Of a stretch of 64,000 nt of DNA, positions 32,092-40,110 are shown piece after piece. Both the position numbers and the translations under genes were made by a program. Where the stretch lies: NCBI RefSeq assembly GCF_015163075.1, contig NZ_JADDXU010000033.1, forward strand, positions 1-64,000, read 5' to 3'. The notes under the pieces were generated by a model, which did no database searches, was not told the origin of the DNA, and saw only the letters and a program-made list of their open reading frames with translations. Each line of letters begins with the position of its first letter. Within the stretch, counting starts at the first letter, position 1. The stretch is from Streptomyces justiciae. Its GTDB lineage: Bacteria; Actinomycetota; Actinomycetes; Streptomycetales; Streptomycetaceae.

Positions 32092-32111
32092 TTCGCTGTG
32101 ACTGTCGCTTC

Positions 32112-33371
32112 TCAGGCGGCGCTGACCTCGGGCTTCGCGAGGGAGGGCGGTTCCGCGGGGGCCGGCTCCTCGGTCGGCAGCCGCCGCATCAGGGCCGCGT
32201 ACCCGACCCCGGCCACCGTCCCGACGACCGCGCACAGCCCCCACAGCCACTCGGCGCCGTAGTGGTCGATGACGAGGCCGGACATCAGCGGGGCGATGAG
32301 GGAGGCGACGGCCCAGGACAGGGTGTACATGCCCTGGTAGCGGCCACGGCCGTGGACGGGGGAGAGGCGGACGACCAGGCTCGTCTGGGTCGGGGCGTTG
32401 ACGATCTCGGCGAGCGTCCACACGCAGACCGTCAGGGCGAAGACGCCGATGGACCCGGCGAAGGCGGTCAGTCCGAAGCCGTACCCGGCGAGCAGGGACG
32501 AGACGACGAGCAGCCGGCGTGGGTCGCGGTGCTGGATGAACCGGGTGACGGGGATCTGGAGCGCGACGATCAGCACCCCGTTGACGGCGATGGCCATGCC
32601 GTAGTCGGCGGGCGTGAACCCGGCCTCGCCCATCGCCACCGGAAGTCCGACCGCGCCCTGCTGGAAGACGAGGGCGACGAGGAAGGACAGGCCGACGACA
32701 CCCATGTACCGCCCGTCGCGCAGCACGGTCCCGAGGCCGACCTCCGTGTCCGCCTTCTCCTCGCTCGGCGTGCGCTCGGGCCGTGACTCGGGCAGCTTCA
32801 GGAAGACGACGATCGCGCACACGGCGGTCATGGCGGCCTCGATGAGGAAGCCGGCGAGGTAGCTGAACTCGGCGATGAACCCGGCGCCCATGGAGGAGAC
32901 GGCGAAGCCGAGGTTGATGGCCCAGTAGTTGAGCGAGAAGGCCCGCACCCGGTCCTCGGGCCGCACGATGTCGGCCATCATCGCCTGCACGGCCGGCCGC
33001 GAGGCGTTGGAGGTCAGGCCGACGAGGAAGGCGACGGCGGCGATGGCGACGGGGTCGTGCATGAACCCGAGCAGGGCGACGGAGGCGGCGGTGGAGCCCT
33101 GGGCGACGAGGAGGGTGGGCCGCCGCCCCAGCCGGTCCGTCATGACACCGGCCCCGATGGAGGAGACGACGCCGCCGAGCCCGTGGAGCGAGGCGACGAG
33201 TCCGGCGTAGGCCGCGCTGTACCCCCGGTCCAGCGTCAGGTACAGCGCCATGAAGGTGGCGACGAAGGCGCCGAGGCGGTTGACGAGGGTGCTGGTCCAC
33301 AGCCACCAGAACTCGCGGGGGAGCCCGGAGACGGTCTCCCGGAGAGCGCGTCTCATGGTGACGAGTGGCAT
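32112..33371 (-). CDS. MFS transporter (putative drug/metabolite exporter)
   Basis: 419 residues with about 12 hydrophobic helices. MFS loop 2-3 motif GVMTDRLGRRPTLL is present, and GFIAEFSYLAGFLIEAA supports an exporter-type fold. Downstream and convergent with the peptide gene; co-function with it is only a guess. A 150-bp gap to gpmA holds the divergent promoters. Confidence 0.85.
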   Translation of the reverse strand: MPLVTMRRALRETVSGLPREFWWLWTSTLVNRLGAFVATFMALYLTLDRGYSAAYAGLVASLHGLGGVVSSIGAGVMTDRLGRRPTLLVAQGSTAASVALLGFMHDPVAIAAVAFLVGLTSNASRPAVQAMMADIVRPEDRVRAFSLNYWAINLGFAVSSMGAGFIAEFSYLAGFLIEAAMTAVCAIVVFLKLPESRPERTPSEEKADTEVGLGTVLRDGRYMGVVGLSFLVALVFQQGAVGLPVAMGEAGFTPADYGMAIAVNGVLIVALQIPVTRFIQHRDPRRLLVVSSLLAGYGFGLTAFAGSIGVFALTVCVWTLAEIVNAPTQTSLVVRLSPVHGRGRYQGMYTLSWAVASLIAPLMSGLVIDHYGAEWLWGLCAVVGTVAGVGYAALMRRLPTEEPAPAEPPSLAKPEVSAA

Positions 33372-33523
33372 GGCGGATCCCCCGGCGCGGTAAGTGTCGA
33401 AAGCGGCGATCAGAACTTACGTGGAGGGTTCCTCGCGCGGCCACTCAATTAACAGATCCCGTCAACAGTCCGCCCATCGAGCGTCCGCGCGGGCGTCGCG
33501 GCGCTTGGATTACGCTCATACGC

Positions 33524-34285
33524 ATGGCCGACGCACCGTACAAGCTGATCCTCCTCCGCCACGGCGAGAGCGAGTGGAACGCGAAGAACCTGTTCACCGG
33601 CTGGGTGGACGTGAACCTGAACGAGAAGGGCGAGAAGGAGGCAGTCCGCGGTGGCGAGCTCCTGAAGGACGCCGATCTCCTCCCCGACGTGGTCCACACG
33701 TCCCTCCAGAAGCGCGCGATCCGCACCGCGCAGCTCGCCCTGGAGTCCGCCGACCGCCACTGGATCCCGGTCCACCGCAGCTGGCGCCTGAACGAGCGCC
33801 ACTACGGCGCCCTCCAGGGCAAGGACAAGGCGCAGACCCTCGCGGAGTTCGGCGAGGAGCAGTTCATGCTCTGGCGCCGCTCGTACGACACCCCGCCGCC
33901 CCCGCTCGAGGACGGCACGGAGTTCTCCCAGTCGGACGACCCGCGCTACGCGACGATCCCGCCGGAGCTGCGCCCCCGCACGGAGTGCCTGAAGGACGTC
34001 GTCGTCCGCATGCTCCCGTACTGGTACGACGGCATCGTCCCGGACCTCCTGGCCGGCCGCACGGTCCTGGTCGCCGCCCACGGCAACAGCCTCCGCGCCC
34101 TGGTCAAGCACCTGGACGGCATCTCCGACGCCGACATCGCGGGCCTGAACATCCCGACGGGCATCCCGCTCTACTACGAGCTCGACGCCGACTTCAACCC
34201 GGTCACCCCGGGCGGCCGCTACCTCGACCCGGAGGCGGCAGCGGCGGCGATCGAGGCGGTCAAGAACCAGGGCAAGAAGAAGTAG
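33524..34285 (+). CDS. gpmA: 2,3-bisphosphoglycerate-dependent phosphoglycerate mutase
   Basis: 253 residues. Catalytic motif LLRHGESEWNAKNLFTGW with phospho-His, ERHYGALQG, and AAHGNSLRALVKHL. Glycolysis, cytosolic. ATG lies 7 nt after TACGCT, a possible leaderless start. The last codons (NQGKKK, stop TAG) lie within the 18-bp left attachment repeat, so the present C-terminus and stop are supplied by an integrated element; the original end is preserved at 42493-42511 with stop TAA. Confidence 0.93.
   Translation: MADAPYKLILLRHGESEWNAKNLFTGWVDVNLNEKGEKEAVRGGELLKDADLLPDVVHTSLQKRAIRTAQLALESADRHWIPVHRSWRLNERHYGALQGKDKAQTLAEFGEEQFMLWRRSYDTPPPPLEDGTEFSQSDDPRYATIPPELRPRTECLKDVVVRMLPYWYDGIVPDLLAGRTVLVAAHGNSLRALVKHLDGISDADIAGLNIPTGIPLYYELDADFNPVTPGGRYLDPEAAAAAIEAVKNQGKKK
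34267..34284 (+). other. attL core
   Basis: CCAGGGCAAGAAGAAGTA, the last codons of gpmA, repeated exactly at 42493-42510. Confidence 0.85.
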
Positions 34286-34291
34286 GATTTG

Positions 34292-34342
34292 TGATCATGC
34301 CTCCCACCTGCGCATACGGCGCGGATGGGAGGCATTTTCATG
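34292..34342 (+). terminator. Element-borne look-alike of the gpmA terminator
   Basis: A 51-nt block with stem ATGCCTCCCA/TGGGAGGCAT followed by TTTTC. It matches the native copy at 42518-42568 in 45 of 51 positions. Restores termination to the interrupted gpmA. Confidence 0.75.
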
Positions 34343-34346
34343 ATCC

Positions 34347-34365
34347 GGAACCTCTCTGGAACCTC
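34347..34365 (+). promoter_or_regulatory. Probable integrase arm site (P')
   Basis: Two GGAACCTC units 11 bp apart (GGAACCTCTCTGGAACCTC), repeated with one change at 42367-42385 near the other end. Confidence 0.55.
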
Positions 34366-35599
34366 AGCCCATGTGATCTTGGGGCCTGAGCGCCTTACCG
34401 AGAGCCTTCCGGGCCCGGTCGCGGCTGCTCGGCATGAGGTGCGCGTACACCTTCAGCGTCAGCCCCGGATCGGAGTGTCCGAGGTACTCGGCAAGAGCCT
34501 TGATGCTCTCTCCGGCGTCGAGGAGGACGGACGCGTAGAAGTGCCGGAGCGCGTGCATGCCGTGCTCGCGGGCAGCGGCGTGCTCACGGCTCTTGGCCTT
34601 CGGGATGACGCCCGCCTTGGCGAGAGCGGGCTTCCAGTGGTCTTCGTTCAGCGACGTACGCCAGACGTGCCCTCCGTTGGGGCCCGTGAAGATGAGCCGC
34701 CGCGTCACCGGCTGGCCGTTCGCTCGCATCCACGGGAGCTTGATCTCCACAGGCGGGAACCGCTTCATGTGCTCCTGTAGGGCCTCTGCCACGGGGTCGG
34801 GCAGAGGCACGTCACGGAGCTTTCCGCCCTTCGGGGGCGCGAACACGGCCTTGCTCAGGCTCAGCTTGAGTTGCTGCACCACGTGCACGGTGCCGTTGTC
34901 GAAGTCGATGTCATCGACGGACAGCCCGAGGATCTCCCCTTGACGCAGGCCGCATCCGGCGCCCACGTCGACCATGGGCCGGAAGCGCTCGACCATGGCG
35001 GCGCGCACGTCGAAGACGCGGCTCGGCTCCCAGGGAACGACGCGGCGCGCACCCAGCGCCGGCGGGGTCACCGTGCGCGAGTTGCAGGGGTTCCGGCGTA
35101 GGCATCCGTCCTCTACGGCAGCGGAGAGCACGGCGCGGACGTTGGAGAAGATGACGCGGGCGTACGAGCCCGACATGCCCGATGCTTCGAGCTGCGTCAC
35201 GAACTCGCGAATGTGGCTCGGCTGGAACGAACCGAGCTGGCGCGACCCGATGCGGGGGAAGGCGTGCAGCTTGAGCTGAGACTCCATCGACGCGCGGGTG
35301 TTGGGGTCGCCGCTCTGGCTCGTGAGCCACTTTTCCGCGAACTCCTGGAACGTCGTACGAGACGCGTTCGGGTCGATGAAGTCGCCGCGGGCCACGTCGG
35401 CCTGTATGGCGCTCAGCCACTGTTCGGCGATGCGCTTCTGCCCGTCGGGGAAGGACTTGTTCTTTCGCTTGCCATCGGGTGTGACGTAGCGGGCTTGGTA
35501 GCGCATGCCCGTGCCGTAACGGTCGGTCTTGACGCGGACGGTCTTGCCGTCGGCGTCGGTGGTGGTCTTGATCCAGCGGTCGAAGATGTGGCCAGCCAT
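34364..35599 (-). CDS. int: Tyrosine recombinase integrase
   Basis: 411 residues from ATG with AAGGAG ribosome binding site. N-terminal SAM-like arm and core-binding domains (residues 1-180), catalytic domain with all active residues: Arg in GCGLRQGEILGL, H-x-x-R in MHALRHFYAS, His in LAEYLGHSDPGLT, and the nucleophile Tyr in LKVYAHL. Lies next to attL and reads toward it, with its 3' end overlapping the proposed arm site. Expected to integrate the element at gpmA. Confidence 0.93.
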   Translation of the reverse strand: MAGHIFDRWIKTTTDADGKTVRVKTDRYGTGMRYQARYVTPDGKRKNKSFPDGQKRIAEQWLSAIQADVARGDFIDPNASRTTFQEFAEKWLTSQSGDPNTRASMESQLKLHAFPRIGSRQLGSFQPSHIREFVTQLEASGMSGSYARVIFSNVRAVLSAAVEDGCLRRNPCNSRTVTPPALGARRVVPWEPSRVFDVRAAMVERFRPMVDVGAGCGLRQGEILGLSVDDIDFDNGTVHVVQQLKLSLSKAVFAPPKGGKLRDVPLPDPVAEALQEHMKRFPPVEIKLPWMRANGQPVTRRLIFTGPNGGHVWRTSLNEDHWKPALAKAGVIPKAKSREHAAAREHGMHALRHFYASVLLDAGESIKALAEYLGHSDPGLTLKVYAHLMPSSRDRARKALGKALRPQDHMG

Positions 35600-35705
35600 G
35601 AGGGCTGTCTCCTTCGGTTGGTAGCAGGGGCAGGAGGTGGGCCAAGGGGCGGCTCTCCGGCCGGTTTTGGGGTGTCTTGGGCCGGGCCCGCTACTTGCTA
35701 CGGGC

Positions 35706-35773
35706 CTGATCACTGGGGTTTTGGGTTGCTAGCGGGGTTGCTACCGGTAGCGAGTGGGGGTGCTACCGGTAGC
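35706..35773 (+). repeat. Composite palindromic site 1
   Basis: CTGATCA, then GCTAGC 22 nt on, then two copies of GCTACCGGTAGC (35740-35751, 35762-35773) with 22-bp spacing. Confidence 0.8.
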
Positions 35774-35792
35774 AGGGCTTCGGTGGGTCTCA

Positions 35793-36153
35793 GGGAGGCG
35801 GAGACAGGGGGTCTCGGATGCCTTCATGAGGGGGTTTTCGGGGGTGCTGGGGGTGTGCCTCCCTGCCTCCCTGAGAGGCCATATGCGCTGATCAGGTGGA
35901 GGGAGACGGGCCAGGGAGGCAGTCAGGGAGTTCTCCCTGCCTCCCTGGGACGACGGGCCGTCCCTCCCTGCCGCACTCCGCGTCCGTCGGGCCCGACGGG
36001 GAGGCGGAGACAGGGGCTCCGAGGGGCTCTCAGAGGCGGTTTTCAGGAGGGTTCTGGTGGCGCCTCCCCGCTTCCCCGAAGTGCTGTTTGCGCTGATCAG
36101 TGCGGGGGATGTGGGCCGGGGAGGCGGTTGGGGAGTTCTCCCCGCCTCCCCGG
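35793..36153. repeat. Diverged tandem duplication with covarying hairpin
   Basis: GGGAGGCGGAGACAGGGG at 35793 and 35999, TGCGCTGATCAG at 35884 and 36089, and a 38-nt hairpin at 35911 and 36116, all offset by 205-206 bp. Stem changes between copies are compensatory (A to G opposite T to C). Confidence 0.75.
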
Positions 36154-36231
36154 CCCGGAGGGTGGCGCCTCCCCGCTCTGTCGGGCCCGGTTTCGGGGGT
36201 GTCGGTGGATGGGTTGCTTGCTGCTTCGCTG

Positions 36232-36299
36232 CTGATCAGGGCGGGTTCGGGTCGCTAGCAGGGTTGCTTGCGCAAGCGGTAGCGGTCGCTTGCGCAAGC
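36232..36299 (+). repeat. Composite palindromic site 2
   Basis: CTGATCA, GCTAGC at 36254, then two GCTTGCGCAAGC palindromes (36266-36277, 36288-36299). Ends 5 bp from the xis stop codon. Confidence 0.8.
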
Positions 36300-36304
36300 G
36301 AGGC

Positions 36305-36544
36305 TCAGGCCGCGTCCGTGAGGGCGGTCTGCTGGGCCACCCATTCGCGGACGGCCGCAGGGTCGAAGCGGAGGTGTTTGCCGATGCGGAAGCAGGGCGG
36401 ACCGATGCGCTTCCGGCGCCACGCGTAGACGGTTTCCACGCTCGGAAGGCTGAACATCACGGTGAGGTCTTCGGGGGTGAGGTAGCGGTCCGGAAGTCCG
36501 TCCCGCAGGGTGTCGCGCGGATCGGTGTGCTCTTCGGTGGCCAT
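36305..36544 (-). CDS. xis: Excisionase (MerR-like helix-turn-helix, HTH_17)
   Basis: 79 residues from ATG with GAGGAG upstream. RYLTPEDLTVMFSLPSVETV, then YAWRRKRIGPPCFRIGKHLR and FDPAAVREWVAQQ form the winged-helix of actinomycete element excisionases. Directs the integrase toward excision. Iterons lie in its upstream region, suggesting shared control with the replication-type genes. Confidence 0.88.
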   Translation of the reverse strand: MATEEHTDPRDTLRDGLPDRYLTPEDLTVMFSLPSVETVYAWRRKRIGPPCFRIGKHLRFDPAAVREWVAQQTALTDAA

Positions 36545-36623
36545 GACTGTGGTGACTCCTCGTGTCCGTGGCGGGGTGCGTGGGAGTGGTGCTGGTCGCC
36601 GTCCTAGAGAGTTGGTGTATCTC

Positions 36624-36736
36624 AGCGTCCGCAGCGTCCCAGCGTCCGCACGGTCGTATCTGTGCAGGCCAGTGGGGGTGAGGGGTGCGGACGCTAGTGC
36701 GGACGCTGCGGGCGCTGGACGGCTGTAGCGTCCGCA
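36624..36736. repeat. Left iteron array (AGCGTCCGCA)
   Basis: AGCGTCCGCA at 36624, 36641 and 36727 and its complement TGCGGACGCT at 36686 and 36698; degenerate copies at 36633 and 36707. Lies between xis and the ATPase gene. Matches the right array at 41674-41859. Confidence 0.8.
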
Positions 36737-36794
36737 GTCTTGACGTGTCCGGGCCGCTGGTGTGCGGCCCGGCCCGGCGGGTGTTCCGGCTACG

Positions 36795-38417
36795 TCATGG
36801 CTGGTCAGGCGGGGTTCTGCCGTGCCCCGTGGGGGCCACCTCCGGCCAGAGAGGGCCCTGTTCGGGTGCGGACGCTGACTCGTCCCAGTCGGGTGCGCGG
36901 GAGAGGGTGAGGAGCTTGTGCCGGGTCCGGTCGCGGCTACGCTGCGTGTCGTCCACCGCGATCCCGATGGACCGCAGCAGCGGGGCGAGCCGCTTGACCC
37001 TGCCGCCCGCGCGGGTGGGGTCCACGGGCCAGTTCTTCGGCCGGACAGGCGGCGTGGGCAGTGCTTCGAGCAACTGCCCGGCCGTGCCCTGCCACGTGCC
37101 CACCTTGTCGACCAGGGCGGCGATGGCCATGGCGAACGGGTCGCCCTCCAACGCGTCCGTGGCGACGTTCGCCGACGTGGCCAGGTAGTCCCCAAGGGTG
37201 TTCCAGCCCTGCGTCTGGTCGACGGCCGCCAGCACGCGGGCGAAGTCGGCCATGCGCGGCATGGACTCCAGCCGCACGCCGGGCAGCACCGCGAGCACGC
37301 AGGCCAGCACGTCGAACAGGGCCCCGAGCACGGCAGGCCGTACCGCCTCGAAGGTGGCGTCCAACTCCTCTTCGGAGCGGCGCCGTTCGGAGTCGATGAG
37401 CTGCAAGTCGAGCATGAGCACGCGTTCGGCCAGGTCTCCGGCGAGAGCTCCGGCGTCGATCGTGGTCATCGCCAGCACCCGCCGGAAGGTGAGCACCACG
37501 ACGTCGTCATCGGTGTAGAGGGCGCGGTCAACCACGCCGTCACCGGTCACCGCCTTGCACAGGGTGTCCGACAGCCACGGCGGAATCGTGGAGACGTTGT
37601 CCAGGCACAGCGCCCATGAGCTGAACGCCTGGCGCGACCACGCCTTTTCGTCGCGCGGCTGACTGCGCTTGGCGGCCGGGGACGGGTCGATGAGGTTGAT
37701 GAACATCTGCGCAGCCTTGGACTTGCCCGTGCCCTGCTCGCCCTTGCACACCAGCGCCGGGTGCGGGATGTCCGGGATCCAGGCGGCGACGAGCCACGCC
37801 ACGAGTTGCCGGAACGCGGCCGTGTCCATGTTCAACAGCGCATGCAGCTTGGCCAACCCGTCACCGTCCAGGACCGGTTCGGGCATGGGCGCCATGGCCC
37901 CGGAGCGGCGGAAGAGCACCGGAGCGCGGCCGACGACGTTCCAGCCGGTTGCGGTGACCACGACCGCGCGGCCGTCGGCGCTGCCGAGGTCGACCACGAC
38001 CGCGCCGGCGGGCTCGCGCCCCACCCGCAAGTGCACCGGTTCGGGGTCGCCGGAGTCGGCGATGCCTTCCAGCACGGTCATGGCGTCCGCGAGCGCGGAC
38101 TGTGAGGCCACCTCGCCGGGGTAGGCGTCCGCGAACTGGCGGGCCAGACGCTGACGTAGCCCGCCCTTGTTCCGCAGCGGCAGCGCGATGTTCGGACCGT
38201 CCAGGGCGACCGCGTAGGGGCGGCCGTCGGGGGACATCACGAACCGGTACTGCTCGCGTGCCATGGTCACGATCCGGGCGGCGGCGGGAGGCTTCTTGCC
38301 CCCGTCGTCGCCGTGGTCGGGTCGACGCGTGGTCGATCGGGTCGGGTCGACCGTCGCCCGACTCTTGCCGGGGTGGGCGTGGCCGTTGACGGGTCGGTCG
38401 GATCGGGTGGTCGTCAC
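36795..38417 (-). CDS. P-loop ATPase of the element (possible replication protein)
   Basis: 540 residues from a GTG that overlaps the HNH stop (GTGA). Disordered Arg/Pro N-terminus (1-50), a middle domain (residues about 55-240), then Walker A VCKGEQGTGKSKAAQM at about 230 and ALCLDNVSTIPPWLSD as the Walker B-like region. The arrangement resembles primase-helicase C-terminal ATPases found in actinomycete integrative elements. Candidate replication initiator given the nearby iterons; not proven. Confidence 0.7.
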   Translation of the reverse strand: MTTTRSDRPVNGHAHPGKSRATVDPTRSTTRRPDHGDDGGKKPPAAARIVTMAREQYRFVMSPDGRPYAVALDGPNIALPLRNKGGLRQRLARQFADAYPGEVASQSALADAMTVLEGIADSGDPEPVHLRVGREPAGAVVVDLGSADGRAVVVTATGWNVVGRAPVLFRRSGAMAPMPEPVLDGDGLAKLHALLNMDTAAFRQLVAWLVAAWIPDIPHPALVCKGEQGTGKSKAAQMFINLIDPSPAAKRSQPRDEKAWSRQAFSSWALCLDNVSTIPPWLSDTLCKAVTGDGVVDRALYTDDDVVVLTFRRVLAMTTIDAGALAGDLAERVLMLDLQLIDSERRRSEEELDATFEAVRPAVLGALFDVLACVLAVLPGVRLESMPRMADFARVLAAVDQTQGWNTLGDYLATSANVATDALEGDPFAMAIAALVDKVGTWQGTAGQLLEALPTPPVRPKNWPVDPTRAGGRVKRLAPLLRSIGIAVDDTQRSRDRTRHKLLTLSRAPDWDESASAPEQGPLWPEVAPTGHGRTPPDQP

Positions 38418-38947
38418 GCGAACACCGCCTCGGGAGTCGGGCCCGTGCACGCTCGCACCGGTCGGGGCGCACGCAGGCAGTCGGGTCGGATCGACGGCCG
38501 CCGCACGGCCGGATGGCACGTCGGTCGGGCGTGACGTCGGGTGTGACGCGACTCGTCACGCAGGTCAGGGGTAGACCGTTGGACGATCGGGTTGGGCGTC
38601 CACACGGCCTCGTAGGCCGACTGGTTGGTGTGGGCGAGTCGGGCCAACAGGGGCCAGTCGATCGGGCGGACGGTCGGCTGAGTCGGGTCGGCCCACGCGA
38701 GCAGGATCAGCGCGAGGGAGAGCGGGAGTCGGTTGGCCTTGGCCTGGTTGCAGTCGGCGCAGGCCAGCAACAGGGAGGTGACCGACCATGAGCGCCACAG
38801 CGACTTGGGCGCGATGTGGTCGAGGGTGGCCTCACTGAGGTCGGCGAAGGGGCGGCGGCAGTAGGCGCAGTGCTGCCCGTGGCGGCGCGCGAGCTGTTCC
38901 TTGCGCACGCGCCGCCGTGCGGAGTTGAGCGGGTGACCGTGCCTCAT
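38414..38947 (-). CDS. HNH endonuclease
   Basis: 177 residues. Two Cys pairs bracket the HNH core: CAYCRRPF, TLDHIAPKSLW and CADCNQAKANRLPL. The C-terminal third is Arg/Pro-rich and probably disordered. Overlaps both neighbours by 4 nt, in the middle of a three-gene operon. May nick or cut element or host DNA, for example at an origin. Confidence 0.85.
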   Translation of the reverse strand: MRHGHPLNSARRRVRKEQLARRHGQHCAYCRRPFADLSEATLDHIAPKSLWRSWSVTSLLLACADCNQAKANRLPLSLALILLAWADPTQPTVRPIDWPLLARLAHTNQSAYEAVWTPNPIVQRSTPDLRDESRHTRRHARPTCHPAVRRPSIRPDCLRAPRPVRACTGPTPEAVFA

Positions 38948-39852
38948 GCCGCCTGCTCCATGTCGTCGGCGGTCAGGGCCCGCAGCGCGGTCGCGCAGGC
39001 ACCCAGCACCGGAAGCACCTGGTAGCGCGGAACGTCCAGCCGCCGGGCCACTTCGGTGATGTTCAGCCCCTGGCCCACGTGCAGCAGCAGGGCCCGGCGG
39101 GAGACCTCATCCATGCGCAGCAGGGCGGCACGCTGCGCCGCGCTCACGCGCGCCAGCTCCTCGCGCTCCCACTTCGGGAGCGACTCCAGCGGCACGGGCT
39201 CTGCCGACAGCTCGGGGTTGTCGATCTGGATCAGCAGCAGCGCGGTTTCCACGAGCCGGTTGGCGGTCGGGTAGCTGACCCCGACGTGTTCGGCCACGAG
39301 CCGCATGTTCATGCCCTCCAGCCGCAGCAGCAGGGCCATCCGCTCGCGCTCCGGCAGCTTGGACACCATGGCGTCGAGGTAGGCGGGCAGCGTCGTGCGC
39401 GCGCAGCCACCGGGCAGCGCCGGGCACAGCCAGTTGCAGGTCTGCGGGTCGGTCCAGTCCACCGGGGCCTCCCCGGAGGACTGGCGCCGGAAGTACTGCT
39501 GGATCTCGTCCTTGACCCGGCCGAACAGGAAGATCCGGCGCTCGTCCTCGCTCAGCGAGTCGGCGGCCATCAGCGGCTTGGTGGTCTCCCTGGCGACGTG
39601 CACCCACACGTCCTGGACGATGTCCTCAGCCAGGTCGGTAGCGCGGCTACGCCGGACACCACGGTTCAACAGCTTGCGGACCGCGTACGCCTTCAGACGG
39701 CCCTCGCCGAACTCCGCGTACAGGTCGGCCAGCCGCTCCGACTGCTTCGTCGTGAGGGGGACGATCTCGCCCCGCTCCAGCTTCCGCCCACCCGGCCCGT
39801 TGCCCCGAGAGTCCGTCTGCTTGCCGCTCCGCTTAGTGGCAGTTCCAGGCAT
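38944..39852 (-). CDS. Sigma-70-like factor with extra HTH
   Basis: 302 residues from ATG (MPGTATKRSGKQTDSRGNGP). Region 2-like segment (SRATDLAEDIVQDVWVHVAR, RIFLFGRVKDEIQQYFRR) and region 4-like HTH (LPERERMALLLRLEGMNMRL, VAEHVGVSYPTANRLVETAL). A third HTH follows (GLNITEVARRLDVPRYQV). A CNWLCPALPGGC cluster sits between regions 2 and 4. First gene of the operon; may direct transcription of element genes. Confidence 0.78.
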   Translation of the reverse strand: MPGTATKRSGKQTDSRGNGPGGRKLERGEIVPLTTKQSERLADLYAEFGEGRLKAYAVRKLLNRGVRRSRATDLAEDIVQDVWVHVARETTKPLMAADSLSEDERRIFLFGRVKDEIQQYFRRQSSGEAPVDWTDPQTCNWLCPALPGGCARTTLPAYLDAMVSKLPERERMALLLRLEGMNMRLVAEHVGVSYPTANRLVETALLLIQIDNPELSAEPVPLESLPKWEREELARVSAAQRAALLRMDEVSRRALLLHVGQGLNITEVARRLDVPRYQVLPVLGACATALRALTADDMEQAA

Positions 39853-40110
39853 GATGGAGATGCCCCTTTCGGGTCGGGGAGCGGCTATCTGCTTGGCGGT
39901 AGGGAGCCGCTCCCTGTTTCGGAGCCCCGGTACGCCTTGCTGCCGGGGCTTTTCTGTCGGCGCAGGTGGGCACACCTAGGCGTGTTGGTCCACCTGCTCA
40001 ACTTGTTGGTACAAGCTGATGTAGTGATGCTGCACCGACGGAGCGTGAGACGTCAAGGGGTTGGAGACGGCATGTACCAACAAGTTGACCGAGTGCGTCA
40101 TGATGGAGTC
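39853..40110. promoter_or_regulatory. Divergent control region of the element
   Basis: Perfect 16-bp inverted repeat TCAACTTGTTGGTACA (39998-40013) / TGTACCAACAAGTTGA (40073-40088) between the sigma-like and gntR genes. Likely GntR operators controlling both directions. Confidence 0.7.

Larger units (their letters stand above)
35600..36304. other. 705-bp structured non-coding region between int and xis
   Basis: No gene. Holds two copies of a 68-bp composite palindromic site (35706-35773, 36232-36299) flanking a ~205-bp duplication that contains a conserved 38-nt hairpin (35911-35948, 36116-36153). Could be a replication or transfer origin, a regulatory region, or a structured RNA. Confidence 0.7.
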
